A stretch of 64,000 nucleotides of DNA, from NCBI GenBank assembly GCA_030407005.1, contig JAUDYN010000002.1, positions 3,658,001 to 3,722,000 on the forward strand. The letters run 5' to 3'. The notes under the pieces were generated by a model. The model made no database searches. It had not been told where the DNA came from and saw nothing but the letters and a program-made list of their open reading frames with translations. Positions 1-12,958 of the stretch are shown in pieces (positions within the stretch are counted from its first letter, which is position 1; each line of letters starts with the position of its first letter). This stretch comes from Desarmillaria ectypa (taxonomy: Eukaryota; Basidiomycota; Agaricomycetes; Agaricales; Physalacriaceae). The translations under genes and the position numbers were made by a program.

Positions 1-621
1 TCGCCACCTCGAGGTGTAATCAATGTCGATAACATTTCTAGCCAATCCAAGGTCTGCCCGGCAGACCTTTCGAAAGCTTGAACAGACTGGGATGCTCCAT
101 AGCTGTTCATCTTCTCAATGGTACAAATCCTGGCAGTTTTAAACTTCTGTGCTCTGGTTCCGTCGAAGTAGTTAGTTGGACAGTATCTACCAATCGGATG
201 ACGTTTGCACAGGGTCTACCTAGCGTCTTGAATCTCATTAAACAACATGAATCATGACTGATAGCACTACGTGCCTCGGCGTTGCCGAATGTCGTTGTCA
301 GTCCTCGAGCCGGTCCATATGGAGGGGTCAAATTTTCAGGACGGAGGAGAACGATAATCCCAGATGGTTTACGTTGTCAACACCTTTTTCTTCTTCCCAT
401 TCTTAACGAATCGGAGCTTTTTTACGAGATGAACCTACCGAAATCCGACGGAGTGTTAGTCCGGAGAATAAATCAGATAAATGTTATCAACCTTTTTGCC
501 TGCCCTAAACTGAGCACGTGGTGGGGACGCGAAACTGTAGATAAAGCCTGAGCTTAAGCGCAGGATCCAACTAAACCCCCAACCTCTCTTATTCGTATAC
601 TCAGCTACCGGCGTCGCAACA
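1..621. other. 5' intergenic region
   Basis: No convincing coding exon is seen on either strand. The stretch holds a CACGTG hexamer at 515-520, about 100 bp upstream of the nucleoside hydrolase start, which may belong to that gene's promoter. The left part may be the flank of a gene outside the window. Confidence 0.4.
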
Positions 622-1982
622 ATGACCGATTTCAGGAAGAAAGTATGGCTCGACGTCGATCCAGTGAGTGGTTCTCCATCAATTTCACCGCCACGATTAC
701 TCAATTACCCCCGAAAGGGTCATGATGATGCAACTGCCATCCTCCTCGCCCTTCACAGTCCCAAAATTGAATTACTGGGAATCTCTACGGTACATGTTTC
801 GATCACTATTATCTAAGGTTGATGCTGAAATCTCGATTTCCAGACCCACGGAAATGCCCCCAGCGATCTGACTGCCATCAACGCTGCTAGGTGTTTGTTG
901 GCATTCGGCGCGAAACCTCATATTCGTGTATACCCGGGTGCACCCAAGCCTCTTTTGAAGAACGTGCAGCATGATCCAGAGATCCACGGTCCTGATGGCT
1001 TGGGGGGCGTCGAAGGATTGGCGTCTGAGACCGATCCTGCCGTGTTGTCCTTGATCGCCAAGAATCCTGATGGCTCTGTCGCTCGCGCCCTCGAGGGTAT
1101 GTCTCAGGCCATCAAGAAGGTGTGGATCGAAGGTTCCGGCTCGGAGAAAGTGACCATCATCTCGAGCGGTCCCATGACCAACATCGCGCTGTTCATCTCA
1201 GTATATCCTGATCTGTTGGATGCCGTCGAGGAATTCGTGTTCATGGGCGGAGGTGTCGGCCTCGGAAATCGTGCAGCTGTTGCTGGTAAGTATTATTTTG
1301 TGCACATCATACAGCCGTGTTTCTAACTGGCGGAATAGAATACAACGTTATGTGCGATCGTAGGTACCTTTCAATTCGACGCGCCTATTCTATCTAATAT
1401 ATTTCATCCCGTGCAGCTCATGCGGCTCAGATCGTTTTGAACGCGCCCGTTCGCACAGTCATGATCCCTATCAACGTCACCCACACGGCCATCGCGACCA
1501 AGGATGTTATGAGAAAGCTCTTATCGCCTGCGGCAACCGGAGGGTCGGACGCGCCGTTGCCCAAGCCTGAAACAAACCTCAGGTATACCCTTTCGACTCT
1601 CATTGGATACTTTGCAGAGTCGTACAAGTCGACCTTCGGTTTTATGGACGGCCCGCCAATGCACGATGCGCTGACGGTTGCGTATGCTGCTCACCCCGAG
1701 CTCTTCACTGCAACTCGATTCCGAGTTGACGTCGAGCTCGCCGGTACCCATTCCAGTGGACAGACTGTTGTCGATACATGGAAATACCAAAAGACCGATG
1801 ATTCATGGGGCCCCAGCGGGAAAAATTGTTTGGTTGCTGAAAAAGTCAAGGTGTGTAATGTAAAGTCGTCCCAAGACAGTGCGCTGAATGCATTACTTGC
1901 ATAGGCGGATGGGTTTTTCGACATGTTCTTGGATTGCGTTTCCCGATGCGACAAGGTCTCGCCGTTGAACCTCCAAGCTTGA
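622..1982 (+). CDS. URH1: uridine/inosine nucleoside hydrolase (IUNH family)
   Basis: Hydrolyses the N-glycosidic bond of ribonucleosides (uridine, likely also inosine or others) to base plus ribose, a cytosolic step of pyrimidine/purine salvage. Six exons join cleanly: 622-663, 718-789, 844-1285, 1339-1359, 1417-1850 and 1905-1982, giving 362 residues, the usual size for this family. Splicing of the first intron creates the signature metal-binding motif WLDVDPGHDDA near residue 10. The second junction gives ISTTHGNAPSDLTA. NVMCDPHAAQIV lies near residue 200 and the Ca2+-binding C-terminal half is intact. The last intron (1851-1904) must be removed, since reading through would end the protein early; spliced, it ends CDKVSPLNLQA. 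The 21-nt exon 4 is unusually short but conserved in content. Exact substrate preference cannot be read from sequence; the yeast name is given by family resemblance. Confidence 0.9.
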
Positions 1983-2226
1983 AGATATGATCGGATGGAA
2001 TATAATGCGAATGATGTGTATTGAGGAAAGTAAAGAAGAGAAGTTCTCTCAAATGTACTACTACATGGTATTCAATTACAAGCTTCACGACATCTGACTG
2101 AATTACCGGGCGCGACAATGGCTATTTTAGGATACACCGGACCGAATATCACGGATGATGTCATTGCTGAGTAAGGACAAGTTTGAAGGCCGATGAGCTT
2201 GACATCGAGTCCAACTCAAGTTCAAC

Positions 2227-4868
2227 ATGGTGGCAGTGTTTTTCCTTGACTCTATACCATCACGGCTCAGTCCCGTGATGGAAAAGGACGTTTCTATGCC
2301 TATTCAACACCCGAACTCTGATAATCTGTCCGTCAACAATACCGCCAAACACGACCTTAACCCCGCACCGCCCATCCCGTCATCACGACAGTCGGCGACG
2401 GGGTCGAGAGTCGATCAACTTCGCTCTGTCGACACGCCTGATGACACTGGCGCAGCGTTCCAGAGCATTCCACTTAGTAAACGCGCGGCAAGTAACTTTG
2501 TCGCTATTGAACACGACGTGGACCGCGCGACATATGACCCCTACATAGCTGAAGATCTGAGGGACCGCATTTTTGTCTTTCCTGAAGGCTTCCTGACCAG
2601 AATTCTTCACCTTCCTTCCGACTGGCGAACAGCGTATCAGACGGAGATGGAGAAAGTTCGAGGCTCTAAGACTTCCAAAAGACTTCTCAAAACGTACATT
2701 CATACCTGTGACTCCACGCAAGACGAAAAGATGCTATGCCATCCGTTCAACAAGGCTTGGAGTACTGGTACTCAAGCACTGTGTGACAAGAAAGGCAAGA
2801 ACGACAAAGCCTCGCAGCCCTCACGGCTCGACCTCTATCGGCAGGACTCTCAGCAGGTCCTGGATGGAAAGCCGCGCCGAGTCCTGATTCTTTGGGGCTG
2901 TTTAAATCCAAGCTTGAAAGTTCGGGAAACACGCTCCGGGGTATCAAGGACAATGGTCCTCGCGATAGCTTCGCGCGGGCTCAGACGCAGCATTGGTTTG
3001 AGTTTAAACTACATCCGAGGTTGTTATATCAAGGCACTGGATGTCAGTATCGCATACTCTCAGAAGGTCTGTCTCAGTTTTCACATTCATTTGCTCTGGT
3101 CTCTAGCAGAAGCACAACAGACGGTATAGATCCAGGTGCTCCTGCTATTACAACACCAGATTCTTCCTCAGACCCACACAATGGCATACGATTCTGGACC
3201 TCTGCTGCACAGAAAAAACCTTCATCCGGCAGTACACAAGCTCGTGGTTCGTCTAAATACTCTCGGGTGGCGTCCACGCCTCACATTTCGGTGGCAAAGG
3301 CCAAATACCTAAAGGAAGCGGAAGAGAAGCAGTCCATAGCCATGAAGCAAGCAGCTGCAGATTCTAACGAACGCAAGAAAGTGCGTCTCCAGTGTGCTCA
3401 CTACGCCTTGGAGATGCTGTCAAGTGCCGGATTTCGAACGCACTGCATCGGCGCTCTCATCGCGTCGAAACAAATGCAACCACTCTATTACGATCGATCT
3501 TCTATCGTCGTCTGCAAAGACTTCCACATCGTCAACGGAAGCGGCGACACTACAGACTTTGTCATTGGTACAATCATCGGTTTTTCCAAACTTACTGAAA
3601 GGCAACGCGGTATCCAGCGGTCCCTTTATGACGACTCGGCCATGATCAAGGACTATAAGACGTATATCACGAGGTGCGGAGGTGACTCGAAAACCCTATT
3701 TCAAGGGGTGAAGCTGAACTTGACCGTTTCGGAAGACGGGACAAAGGTGGTGCTCACGCTTGGCCGTATTATCTCCCGACAGCCTGGTATCATTGGGCGG
3801 GACACCTGTGTGGTGGAGGCGACGGCAAGTGAGTATGAACCATGGAAGGAGAAGAAACTGGCTGTGAAAATAAGATGGCCGGCTGCTACACGCATATCTG
3901 AGGCCGAATTTGTGACCAAGGCTCGGAAAATGGCTCGAGAAATGCCCCAGTCACTGGTCGATGGGGCTCAAAGTGATTGGGCTTTAGACCATCTTCCAGA
4001 CATCATTCATTCCCAAGATTTCGGTTTTGACACGGATTCTCCTCAGGTGGCACTCCGGGAGTTATTTCTGACAGCCAAATGGGCTAATGATCAGACTTTC
4101 CTACACAAAGATCGTGTCTGTCGTGTTACAGTGCAAGAGAGACTGCATCGGGATATCAGCATGGGGAACATCATGTGGGGCCGAAATCTCGCAGGAATCA
4201 TATGCGGTGTTTTGGTCGACGATGACCTTGCTTCGTACCGAGATGAGTCGGGAGCTACTTCCCGTCATCGGACTGGCACGCGACCGTATATGGCCTTCGA
4301 GCTCCTCAAGAACGATAAAGAAGGCAGACCACCCAAACATCTTTATCGACACGACCTGGAATCCATCTTATATTCCATCCTTGTTCTCTCACGGTGTCAT
4401 GAACTGGATGGGACATTGCCTGAGGGGGAATCCCAATTGGTTCGTGTTGTGTGTCCAAAACTCGATGAATGGGTTCATCTACCATATTGCAAATTGCAGT
4501 CGGAAAAAGAGCACTTCTTTTTCACCTCTGATCCTCAAATAGAGCCGACAGCTAGTTTCGAAGGGTTTGGGCCGTGGCTTGAGGGACTCTACGATATATT
4601 CGGGACTGGATTCGAGGCCCAGTTAGCGTTTTATAATTTGTCGAGAAGAGCTACTGCTGCTGCGCAGGCGGCACCGGCACCGGCAACAGTCGACGCGTTT
4701 TTCCCGATCACAATCAATCGGGTTCGACCTCAAGCCCCTCCCCCGTTCAACCACAACACCCTGGCCGGCAACGTTGACTACTTGCGATTTCTTAATGCAT
4801 GCCGCCTCTTTGGTGGTGTATCGCTTCGCCTGCGGAACAACCAGCTCATATTAGAGGAAGAATCCTAG
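2227..4868 (+). CDS. FunK1-type fungal protein kinase, probably frame-broken
   Basis: Belongs to the expanded FunK1 kinase group of mushroom-forming fungi; targets are unknown. The N-terminal part (2227 to about 2880) has the family's pre-kinase region, including LPSDWRTAYQTEMEKVRG. It continues in another frame from about 2880 (SPDSLGLFKSKLES) to 4868. The C-terminal half shows the ATP-site Lys region (KLAVKIRW), catalytic loop HRDISMGNIMWG, a metal-binding motif written VLVDDDLA where FunK1 usually has an aromatic between the two acidic residues, and RTGTRPYMAFELL. The two frames meet most naturally if one base is missing near 2880. An intron from 2856 to about 2911 with a poor donor would also join them but would delete conserved residues. 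In addition VCRVTVQER runs straight into LHRDIS, so the helices normally between hinge and catalytic loop (roughly 30-40 residues) are absent. I infer a decaying copy, though a sequencing error could explain the frame change. Confidence 0.7.
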
Positions 4869-6439
4869 TGTTTTGTGTCAAAGGCAAATAAGTACTCTTC
4901 TGCCAGTCTTGTGTAAATTATTCGTATCATTAGTCACCTCGTCTTGTAGCGTCGAATTCACAGTAATGCCTGCCCTGCCCTACAGTAATGTATTCATAAT
5001 TCATCGGCAGATCTACCAATCCTTCGAAGGAATGAAGATATACAAGCCTATGCAATATCCTTTGTAATTAGTCAGTGCCTTCTCCCCAAGAGACACATTC
5101 ACATATTGTGCCATTTAATACGTCAGGGACAACCGACCTTTCCTCAACGTTTATATCTGGCAAACCGCTCCTGAAATAGATACCAGATGGTACGCCCTAT
5201 CAGCCTCTCACGCGACTCGATGGTAAAATATATTCCAATAGGATATTCACGCCCATGAAGTTAGCAGACAAACGAAATGGCCACTGTACATCGAACGTGT
5301 TCGATGTAAAGCAATACGTGCCTGACAAACGGCAAGCGGCCAATCGAAATCCGGCCCAGTAACTGCAGGTGCTTAGTTCAATAACACCGCAAACCCCACA
5401 GTCCATGGGGATGCAAATGGTCCAGCAATAGTTTTCCGTACGGTTCCCCATTATTCGTGTTGTATTAATATGTGACCGTCAAACCCAATTGGCATGGCTC
5501 GGCCTGCCTGAAGAATCGTTCCACAAGTATGTGGATACACTGTACTACTAAGCTTTAACCTTCAATGAATACAAACAAGGAACGGCTGCTCCATGCTTTG
5601 TTTCCTGCCCTCTCAATAACTCGGAGACGAAGAAAGAGAACGGGCGGCGGGAAGATTTGATTCGTAATTGTGCAGGACTTTCCTTGGCTGGTACGCTACC
5701 CTTTTCAAACAGTCTTCATCCATATCCTAATCATGCTTCTTGCAGCCGGAGCTGAAAGTGTACGACTGTTCTTGTGCCTTCTCATTGTCTTCACCCACCT
5801 GTCGATGTGTAGACTGTATTCTCCCTTTCCTCGTTCATGCTCGCTATGGTACCACGACGTCTAGAACAAAGCGAGGACCTAAATCAATACTGTTATAGGG
5901 CGAGACTGACTTCCTGACCAGTCTCATACGGTGAACAACTGCAAATGTTACGGTCTTCGATAACTTTTTTTTTTGTGTCGTCTTTACCATTCTGTTGCGT
6001 TAGTGTGACCTGCGTGTTTATCCTCATTATTAGGACGAAATGCTAGCCGACCGGTATTTGAAAACTAGAAAACTTGGATTGGCCAAACTCGGTATATACT
6101 CGGCCCGGAGACTTACTATACTTACTATATTCAGGTAGATTACAATTTGTTTGGGACGATAACAACTTGCCTTTTGACCACGACGACGCCCACTCTCTGA
6201 GCTTTCTTCATGCCCGTATTTCTGATCCACAACAACCGGTGGTTTTTACGGCGTAACTTACATCCATCTTTGACGTAGATGGGTTGCGCCTGCCGCTGAT
6301 TTGGGGCCTGAGAGGAGGAGAGGGGAAGCAGCGGCCGCTAAGTTATGCAGCGTTGCTTGGAACGCAATATTAAATAAGGCTCCGTGTATTGGAATGCGAC
6401 TTCTGTTTTCAAAGGTATGTACTAAAAGCAGACACAGCG
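4869..6439. other. intergenic region
   Basis: About 1.57 kb without a recognisable gene. It has short T-runs near 5970 and a small Cys-rich minus-strand open frame at 5200-5451 (83 codons) with no signal peptide or family resemblance I can name. The stretch just before 6440 is presumably the F-box gene promoter. Confidence 0.35.
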
Positions 6440-7424
6440 ATGCGTCTCCCTCCTGAACTTACCGACATCATCATCAATGAACTCAGTCGCGACCACTCGG
6501 CACTAAAGTCATGTTCTCTCACATCCAAAGCCTTCCTCCCCCGGTCACGCGTTCATCTGTTCCGCCATGTTACATTGTCTTGTTCTTCTAATAGCAGACG
6601 CTTTTGTGACCTTCTTTCCGCCGCGTCATTCATTGCTCCGCTTGTCAAGTCCTTAAGGATCGAGGAAGGCAAAAATGGTAGTGATTGGTCGTTCTGGCTA
6701 GCTGCTCGTGACTTCCAATGGGTATGTGATGACTCCACCCTCCCCATCATCATGTCCTTTCTACCAAACCTCGACTCCTTCACCGTCGATACAGTATACT
6801 TCTGTGCCTCCAGCCCTCCTCATCTGTCATTCTCACACACGATTTCCACCAAAGTAGTCAGTCTGACCACTCTTAACATTGATTGCGCGCAATTTGACAA
6901 TCTCCTCGATTTGCTTAACATGCTCGCGACGTTTGTCAATCTCAAAATTCTTCGCCTAGGGTCCATCACCACTGCGGCTCCTTTCTTTACAAATGCGGAT
7001 CGCCTATCGCTAGGTGTCGAGGAAATGGAGGTCGACATGGAAGGAAGTTCGGAAGTGGTCGAGATGTTTTTGCTCCGTGTTCAACTAGGGAAGCTGAAAA
7101 GGCTGAGCGTGACGAACGTGCAGAACTTGGAACTTCTCAGCTCGCTCATAGAGTTGACCCGGGGCTCGCTAGAGGCTTTGAGAATGGAGTTACCGATAGA
7201 ATATGGTTCGTGTCTTTGTGTATTACTTGTGTATTCTGGCATTGATAGTTGTACCTGAAGCAAATCGGTATTCCTTACTAGAGACGAACCATCTCAAGTC
7301 GCTGTCAATCAAATTATCGACGTGTTCGGTGATGGATTGGTGGGCAAAGGGATTCAGGACAGAAACTCTGGGGTTAATCATGCTGGTGGCGGAGAATTGC
7401 GACCTCTTGTTGAACTCAGGATAA
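6440..7424 (+). CDS. F-box domain protein
   Basis: Likely a substrate adaptor of SCF ubiquitin ligases. The first in-frame ATG is at 6440 and opens with an F-box-like motif, MRLPPELTDIIINELSRD, followed by SCSLTSKAFLPRSRVHLF, the form seen in the many F-box proteins of mushroom genomes. The remainder is leucine-rich (LVKSLRIEEG, FVNLKILRLGS, KLKRLSVTNVQ), suggesting degenerate leucine-rich repeats for target binding. An intron begins at 7206; acceptors at 7248, 7260 and 7281 are all in phase, so the exact junction is uncertain. The reading frame ends at 7424, giving a protein near 300 residues, at the short end for the group. Target unknown. Confidence 0.7.
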
Positions 7425-7787
7425 TACGAAGCATCGTCAGTCATACCATGGACTTGTAGCTGTTGCCTACGACAGTACTTACCTCTGCTGCCATGTGCAA
7501 GAGCCTTGTCTTCGACTGTTAAATCGGGATATCTTGGTGGCTTCCTCGATTTTTCAGCTCGTTAGTCCCGGTACTTGGATATAGAATATAGCACTTCAGA
7601 GATGAGATCAATACATGACGATGACAAAGTTTGTGCATGAATTAAGAAACTTAGTACAAGTTTGACTAGAAGGCAAGAGGAGGGCCGGAGGCTGCCGGTG
7701 GCGTCTGCCATGACGAGAAGTTGTATTACCTAAATGGGTGGTTGCCTCCGAAGGCAACACCGACCACCCTCTAATCTGCCTTCAGGA

Positions 7788-10408
7788 TGTCTACTACGCC
7801 TGTAAAGGTGTAAGTCCTTCTGCTTTCTCCTGTACTCGTCTTTCATACCAACATTGACAGTCTAACAGTTGGTGCAGCAGCAGGCTCCATCCGTGATCTC
7901 TTCAGCAAAGTGAAATCAATCGACTCGAAACATGGCAAATTCGACTTTGTCCTCTGCGTTGGTGATTTTTTCGGGCCACCGAAGGATGCTCCCGATGATG
8001 AGGATGAAATGATGCAGTTATTGGATGGGAAGATTGAAGGTACGTCGCCCGTCTACATGAGCATTTTTTGGGGGTCTGACACACATGCTAGTTCCCATCG
8101 AATGTTACATTATGCAAGGAGGTAACCCTTTACCAGACGTTGTAATCCAGAAATACTCCAAGACTGGAGGAGAACTCTGCAAAAATGTGTTCATGTTGAG
8201 TGAGTAGCGCGTTCATCTGAAGCATCGACATTCACTCATATGGACTTCAAGCAAAATCCGGACTCATCACAACGGCACATGGCCTTAGAATCGCTTGTCT
8301 TGGTGGAATATATGATGCTGAAGTCTACTCAACGTCAGAGGCTGCTCCCGTACGTCCAATCCATTCACCCGACATTATTTACGCTAATTCAGCGTAGGGT
8401 TTCGCGTCGCCTTTCTTTTCCTCTCAAACCACAGAGAGATTGCTTTCAAACACGCTTGGCACCTCAAATAAAAACCAGAATTACATGTCTCTCAGTGCTA
8501 TCCAAGCCGGATCTTCTTCTTCACAACTTGTCGACATATTCATCAGCAATGTCTGGCCAGCATCAGTAACAGAAATGTCTGCCGTGCATTTACCTTCTCC
8601 GGAGCTTGCATCTATCGGTGTGTCTGTCTTAGATGACACGGTTCGTCGATTAAAGCCTCGTTACCACTTTGCTGCAAGTGGAGGCCAGCCACCTATGTTC
8701 TGGGAACGGGAGCCCTTCGTTTGGAATGATGAAGAGGGGAGGGTCTCGCGATTTGTGAGCTTGGGCGCTTTTGGAGGATCTCCGGCAACTGGTAAAAAGC
8801 AGAGGGTACGTTGCTGTCGTTTTTTTATATTGCGTCCTCCAACATTCTACTTAGTGGTTTTACGCATTCTCTATATCTCCCAATACGCCTACGACAGCAC
8901 CTATGGCTCGTCCTGCCAATGCGAGCAAAAATCCGTTCATAGAGGCGACCCACCGTCCTCCAAAGCGTAGCAACGAGGAATCAGATGGTCAGAACTTCAT
9001 ATTTGGTGATGTCAAAAAACCGATGAAACGCAGTCGGGTAGGTAAGTGATTGCTTCAACCATATGCATGATTTGCATGATTAAGATACTCTCAGACCATG
9101 GGGACAAACCACCGCCAGGATACAAATGTCGGCGATGCGAGGGAACCGACGTGAGTTCTTCATTACCATTCATTGATGTTCCACTAAGCTTCAGAACAGC
9201 ACTTCATTGATCAATGTCCAGAACGGACCAAACCCCCTGAAGGTTATGTTTGCAAGATCTGTAACACTGTAGAGCTTCATTGTTTGCTCATTCCCACATC
9301 GTTGACTGAGGCCTTTTCCAGCCAGGACACCTTGTGCGTGACTGTCCCACCAATCATGCCGTGGGTGATACCGGTGGCCGAAAGCCTCGGGAAGGATATG
9401 TCTGTCGTGCATGCGGAAGCGAAAATCACTATATCGAGGATTGTCCCGTCGCCAATGAGCGCCCGGGCGGTGGCCGGGGGGGAAAGAGGGGACATCCTCC
9501 TAGAGAGCTCGCTCGTATGTCGTTCATCATTGTCAAGGGTGTGAAACTGATTTTTCTCTAGCTGATGAGTGTTGGTTCTGCTTGTCGAATCCCAACCTGG
9601 CGTATGTTCCTTTTCTCCTTATGTCAGAATGGGTGTTGAGTGTCACTCTAGAAAGCACTTAATCGTCTCCATTGGCACCGAATGCTATGTGACGCTCCCA
9701 AAGGGCCAAATAATACCAACCCAATCGGCAGCGGATCACGTCGATATACCGGGCGGAGGACATGTTCTCATCGTCCCTATTACGCATTACCCAACATTCA
9801 ATACGATACCTCATGACTTTGCGGTACCCATCATTGAAGAAACTGGAAGGTGTGTATTCTAGAAACGCAGACGACAAAACCTCATACACGCACTCTTTAA
9901 GGTACAAGACGGCTATCCGAGCCATGTTTGGAAAACACAAAATGGCAGCCGTGTTTTTCGAAGTAGCACGGTTGCGTCAAAAGGGCGGACATGCGCATGT
10001 ACAGGCTGTGCCGGTGTCGCTCAAGCTTCAAAACAAGATCGAGGAGACGTTTGTGAATGAAGGACGGTCATTAGGCATTGAGTTTGAAGAGAACCCCGAT
10101 GAGGCCTTGGCCTCCTGCTCGAACGGTCGCGGGAGCTATTTCAGAGTGGACCTACCGGATGGCCGGAAGATGGTCCATGTGATGAAAGATCACATACCAT
10201 TTAGCATACAATTCGGAAGGTTTGTATGGTCGTCATATGAACCAAGCCAAGTTACTGATGAATATGTATCAATAGACAAGTCTTGGTCAATCTTCTGAAC
10301 ACTCCGAGTCGTGCAGAATGGAAAGCTTGCATGCTTTCAGAAGACGAGGATAAGTCTGACGCTCAGGCCTTCAAAGCGGCATTTGCGCCATTCGATCCCA
10401 GTGCATGA
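7788..10408 (+). CDS. CWF19L1/Drn1-like splicing-associated protein
   Basis: Member of the CwfJ/CWF19L1 (Drn1) family, known to act with the lariat-debranching enzyme in spliceosomal intron turnover; nuclear role inferred from family. Several short introns interrupt it, the first right after eight codons. The N-terminal part is metallophosphatase-like (ILTVGAAAGSIRDLFSK, FDFVLCVGDFFG, GLITTAHGLRIACLGG). A middle segment carries a basic stretch (KNPFIEATHRPPKRS) and three CCHC zinc knuckles at about 9120-9460 (CRRC.., CKIC.., CRACGSENHYIEDC). The C-terminal CwfJ domains contain DECWFCLSNPNLAKHLIVSIG, with the HIT-like segment GGHVLIVPITHYPT, and then FFEVARLRQKGGHAHVQAVPV, ending in AAFAPFDPSA. 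The three knuckles between the two halves are a fungal elaboration relative to a minimal CWF19L1. Assignment to the family is strong; the spliceosomal partner set is inferred. Confidence 0.87.
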
Positions 10409-10610
10409 TGATTAATTATCGTAAAGCTGTATGTAACCTAAGAGTACTATATTTTATTTTCCCGAGAGTCCTTCATCCATTCGGCAGCAGTAGCTTGATT
10501 TAAAGCTGCAGGTGTTGGAGTGTCACCGGCGAGCTTCTATCATCGATGCTCTTCTTGTAGCTGCACCAGGTTATAAGCACAGAGTATGGGATATAGCTTG
10601 CTTCAGAAGC

Positions 10611-12958
10611 TTACCTATGGCCAAAGGCATGCATGCCCTCCTTCCTGGCTTTCTTCAACACTCGTGCCATAGCATCGAGCCCTGGGTAAAGAAATCTTCA
10701 ATATTTCAACAAATTTGCAGATACTGGACAACCAACCCTTGTCCAAGTCTTCGATCGGGGGACCGAATGAGAGACGAACGAACGAATGACACGGTGAGTT
10801 GAAGAGGTTGCGTCGGTGCGCCGGGTTGATGTCAAAGAAGATGCCGGGAATGACAATCGTTTGTTCCTTGAGCAATTCCTCGAAGAATGTCTACATGCCG
10901 ATCAAGTCGAAGTCAAACAACATCAGGGCTGTACTTACCAAACCATTGTTCAGCGGTTCGGGGAGCTTCTCAAGGTTAAGCCAGATGTAGAAGGTGCTCG
11001 TGGGGGGGACCGCAACATCTAGATGAAGTTCGTGTAGCCGAGCAAGGACGTGGTCGCGTTTCATCTTGAAGTGTTTTTGGAGCGCGATCTATCCGCAATT
11101 GTGATCAGAGAAAATAGAAAGAACGAATGGCTATGACAAACCTTTTCTTCTTTGACGCGGATAGGGTCGAGAAGTGGGATAGCAGCTAGCTGCATTCTAT
11201 GCGCGACACTGTTAGCACATAAGATAAACGATAGAACTGTTAAACATACGGATGGTTGGCGCCTCCATCCAAGAAAGATCCGGACTGAGAAAGTGCCGTT
11301 ATCAAGTTCTTTGGTCCGAGGACCCAGCACACTCGCCATCCCGGAAGACGCCAGTTCTATAGATACTCCAATCAGACTCAAAATAGTGGCAATAATTATA
11401 CTACAAACCTTCGTGAGACCATCCACGATGACAATCGGGTCCTGTCATTGGCAATAGCTGTGAGATCTTCAATTCAAGGCAGCCAGGCACTTACTTCATT
11501 GACGTCTTGAACGTACTCAGCAGAAGAGATGGACTTTCCTAAATCTTTTTCGTTATCAGAATAGATGTACCAAGAATAGAACTGTATCAGAGGTAAGAAT
11601 AGAGCATTGTGGTACCGCAAATAGAATAGAAAGCTTACTTCGTCGAGAATAAGAGTAGTCCCATCGTGGCTGAGACCAACCAGCTCCTTCAACTCGTTTC
11701 CCCTGAAAGTAGGTGAATCTTCCTCCGGAAGCTAGGCAATTGCAGTAGGGCTTACTTGATGACCTGGAAAAAAGACATATGAATGAGCGAGTGAATATAT
11801 GAAACCGTGTGAAATGGCATGCTACCTGTCCAGTGGGATTGCGAGGGTTTGATGCTAATATTACGGCCAGGCCCTGCGTTCGGATATCTTTCTGGATTCA
11901 GGGACGCGCCGTCAGTGTTATATGTTTAGAGCACTCTAGCAACCGTACCCTTGTTTGTTCGATATCAAGTCTGTACTTGTTCTATGAAGACGAGATATCA
12001 TGAGTATAGATAGCTCCAGGACAAATGAGAGCCATACCGAAGATTCCAGACTAGAATATGTTTCAAGGTACGCATTAGCACGTCGCCCGATCGAGAGGTA
12101 ACCAGATGCACCACTCACGCTGTAGGCACTGGTACGAGCCTCTTGAATGCAGTCAAAACCTGATCGTACGCAGTGTAGTCGGGTATTTGATAAGACTGTT
12201 AATTCAAAGCGGGATCAACATTGATGACGAATATCAAAGAAATAAATAACTGACTGTATAGACGTCACCGATGACCGCCGCGATACGGGAGAGACCCGCG
12301 CGACCGCCCGGAACGATGCAGACGTTTTCGTAAGTATATTGACTAGCCTTGCCCTTCCTGTATGTAACGTTGTATAGATTAGCGACGGCATCTCGAAGAG
12401 CTGATCGGATGAGTCAGATGGGATAATCTAACAAATACACAGCCGAGACACGCACCTTTCACACCCGTAGTCGGGGCGTATTCTAGAGAATCTAAAGGGA
12501 GCGGAATAGTAGTCGGTCGAGGCGGCGCGTCTGGAATCGGCCCGACTTCGGGAGCTCCCTGGCCAAGATTTGCCCAATCGTGTGAATTGGCGTAGTTGAA
12601 GCCGTTCGCGATAGCACGATCGGAGCAATAGATGACCCCAGTACTACCTGGATGCTCAATTCCAGGCACAGTCTCCTCATCCTATCACGGAATGAGGGGA
12701 CTAGGACTCGGGAAAAGCAAAAGGCGTACTGGGTTAATGGTTTGAGGCAAAACGCCCTTCGCCTTGTGTCCGGCCGACTGCCGGAAGATCTGAAGGCAGC
12801 GTTAGCAGTGGACAGCGCTGGGACTTGGCTAAGACAAAGGTACGTACTCGATGAGCCTCCGACTCCTTTTCGTGCTTGTAGTGCTTCATAACATCGCGAA
12901 CCTGGTCCATGACATTAGAAAAGGATTGGACACGGGGGAGGTGAAAGTGCATAGGCAT
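10611..12958 (-). CDS. PLP-dependent class I/II aminotransferase
   Basis: Fold-type I pyridoxal-phosphate aminotransferase spread over many short exons. Start MPMHFHLPRVQSFSNVMDQV at 12958; then NLGQGAPEVGPIPDAPPRP (substrate loop), YAPTTGVKGALRDAVANLY, PGGRAGLSRIAAVIGDVY (cofactor phosphate area), NPRNPTGQ (substrate carboxylate/cofactor), ILDEFYSWYIY (Asp to the pyridine ring, Tyr), and DGLTKNWRLPGWRVCW holding the Schiff-base lysine. The C-terminus LDAMARVLKKARKEG appears only after removing an intron near 10690-10735, and the stop is at 10611. Amino-donor specificity cannot be read; aspartate/aromatic/kynurenine-type enzymes share these motifs. It lies next to arginase on the same strand with 1.5 kb between them, and I infer no operon-like link. 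Confidence 0.85.

Noticed and set aside
5200..5451. Minus-strand Cys-rich open frame (83 codons)
   Set aside because: No signal peptide, no family match that I recognise, and no flanking exons; likely chance.
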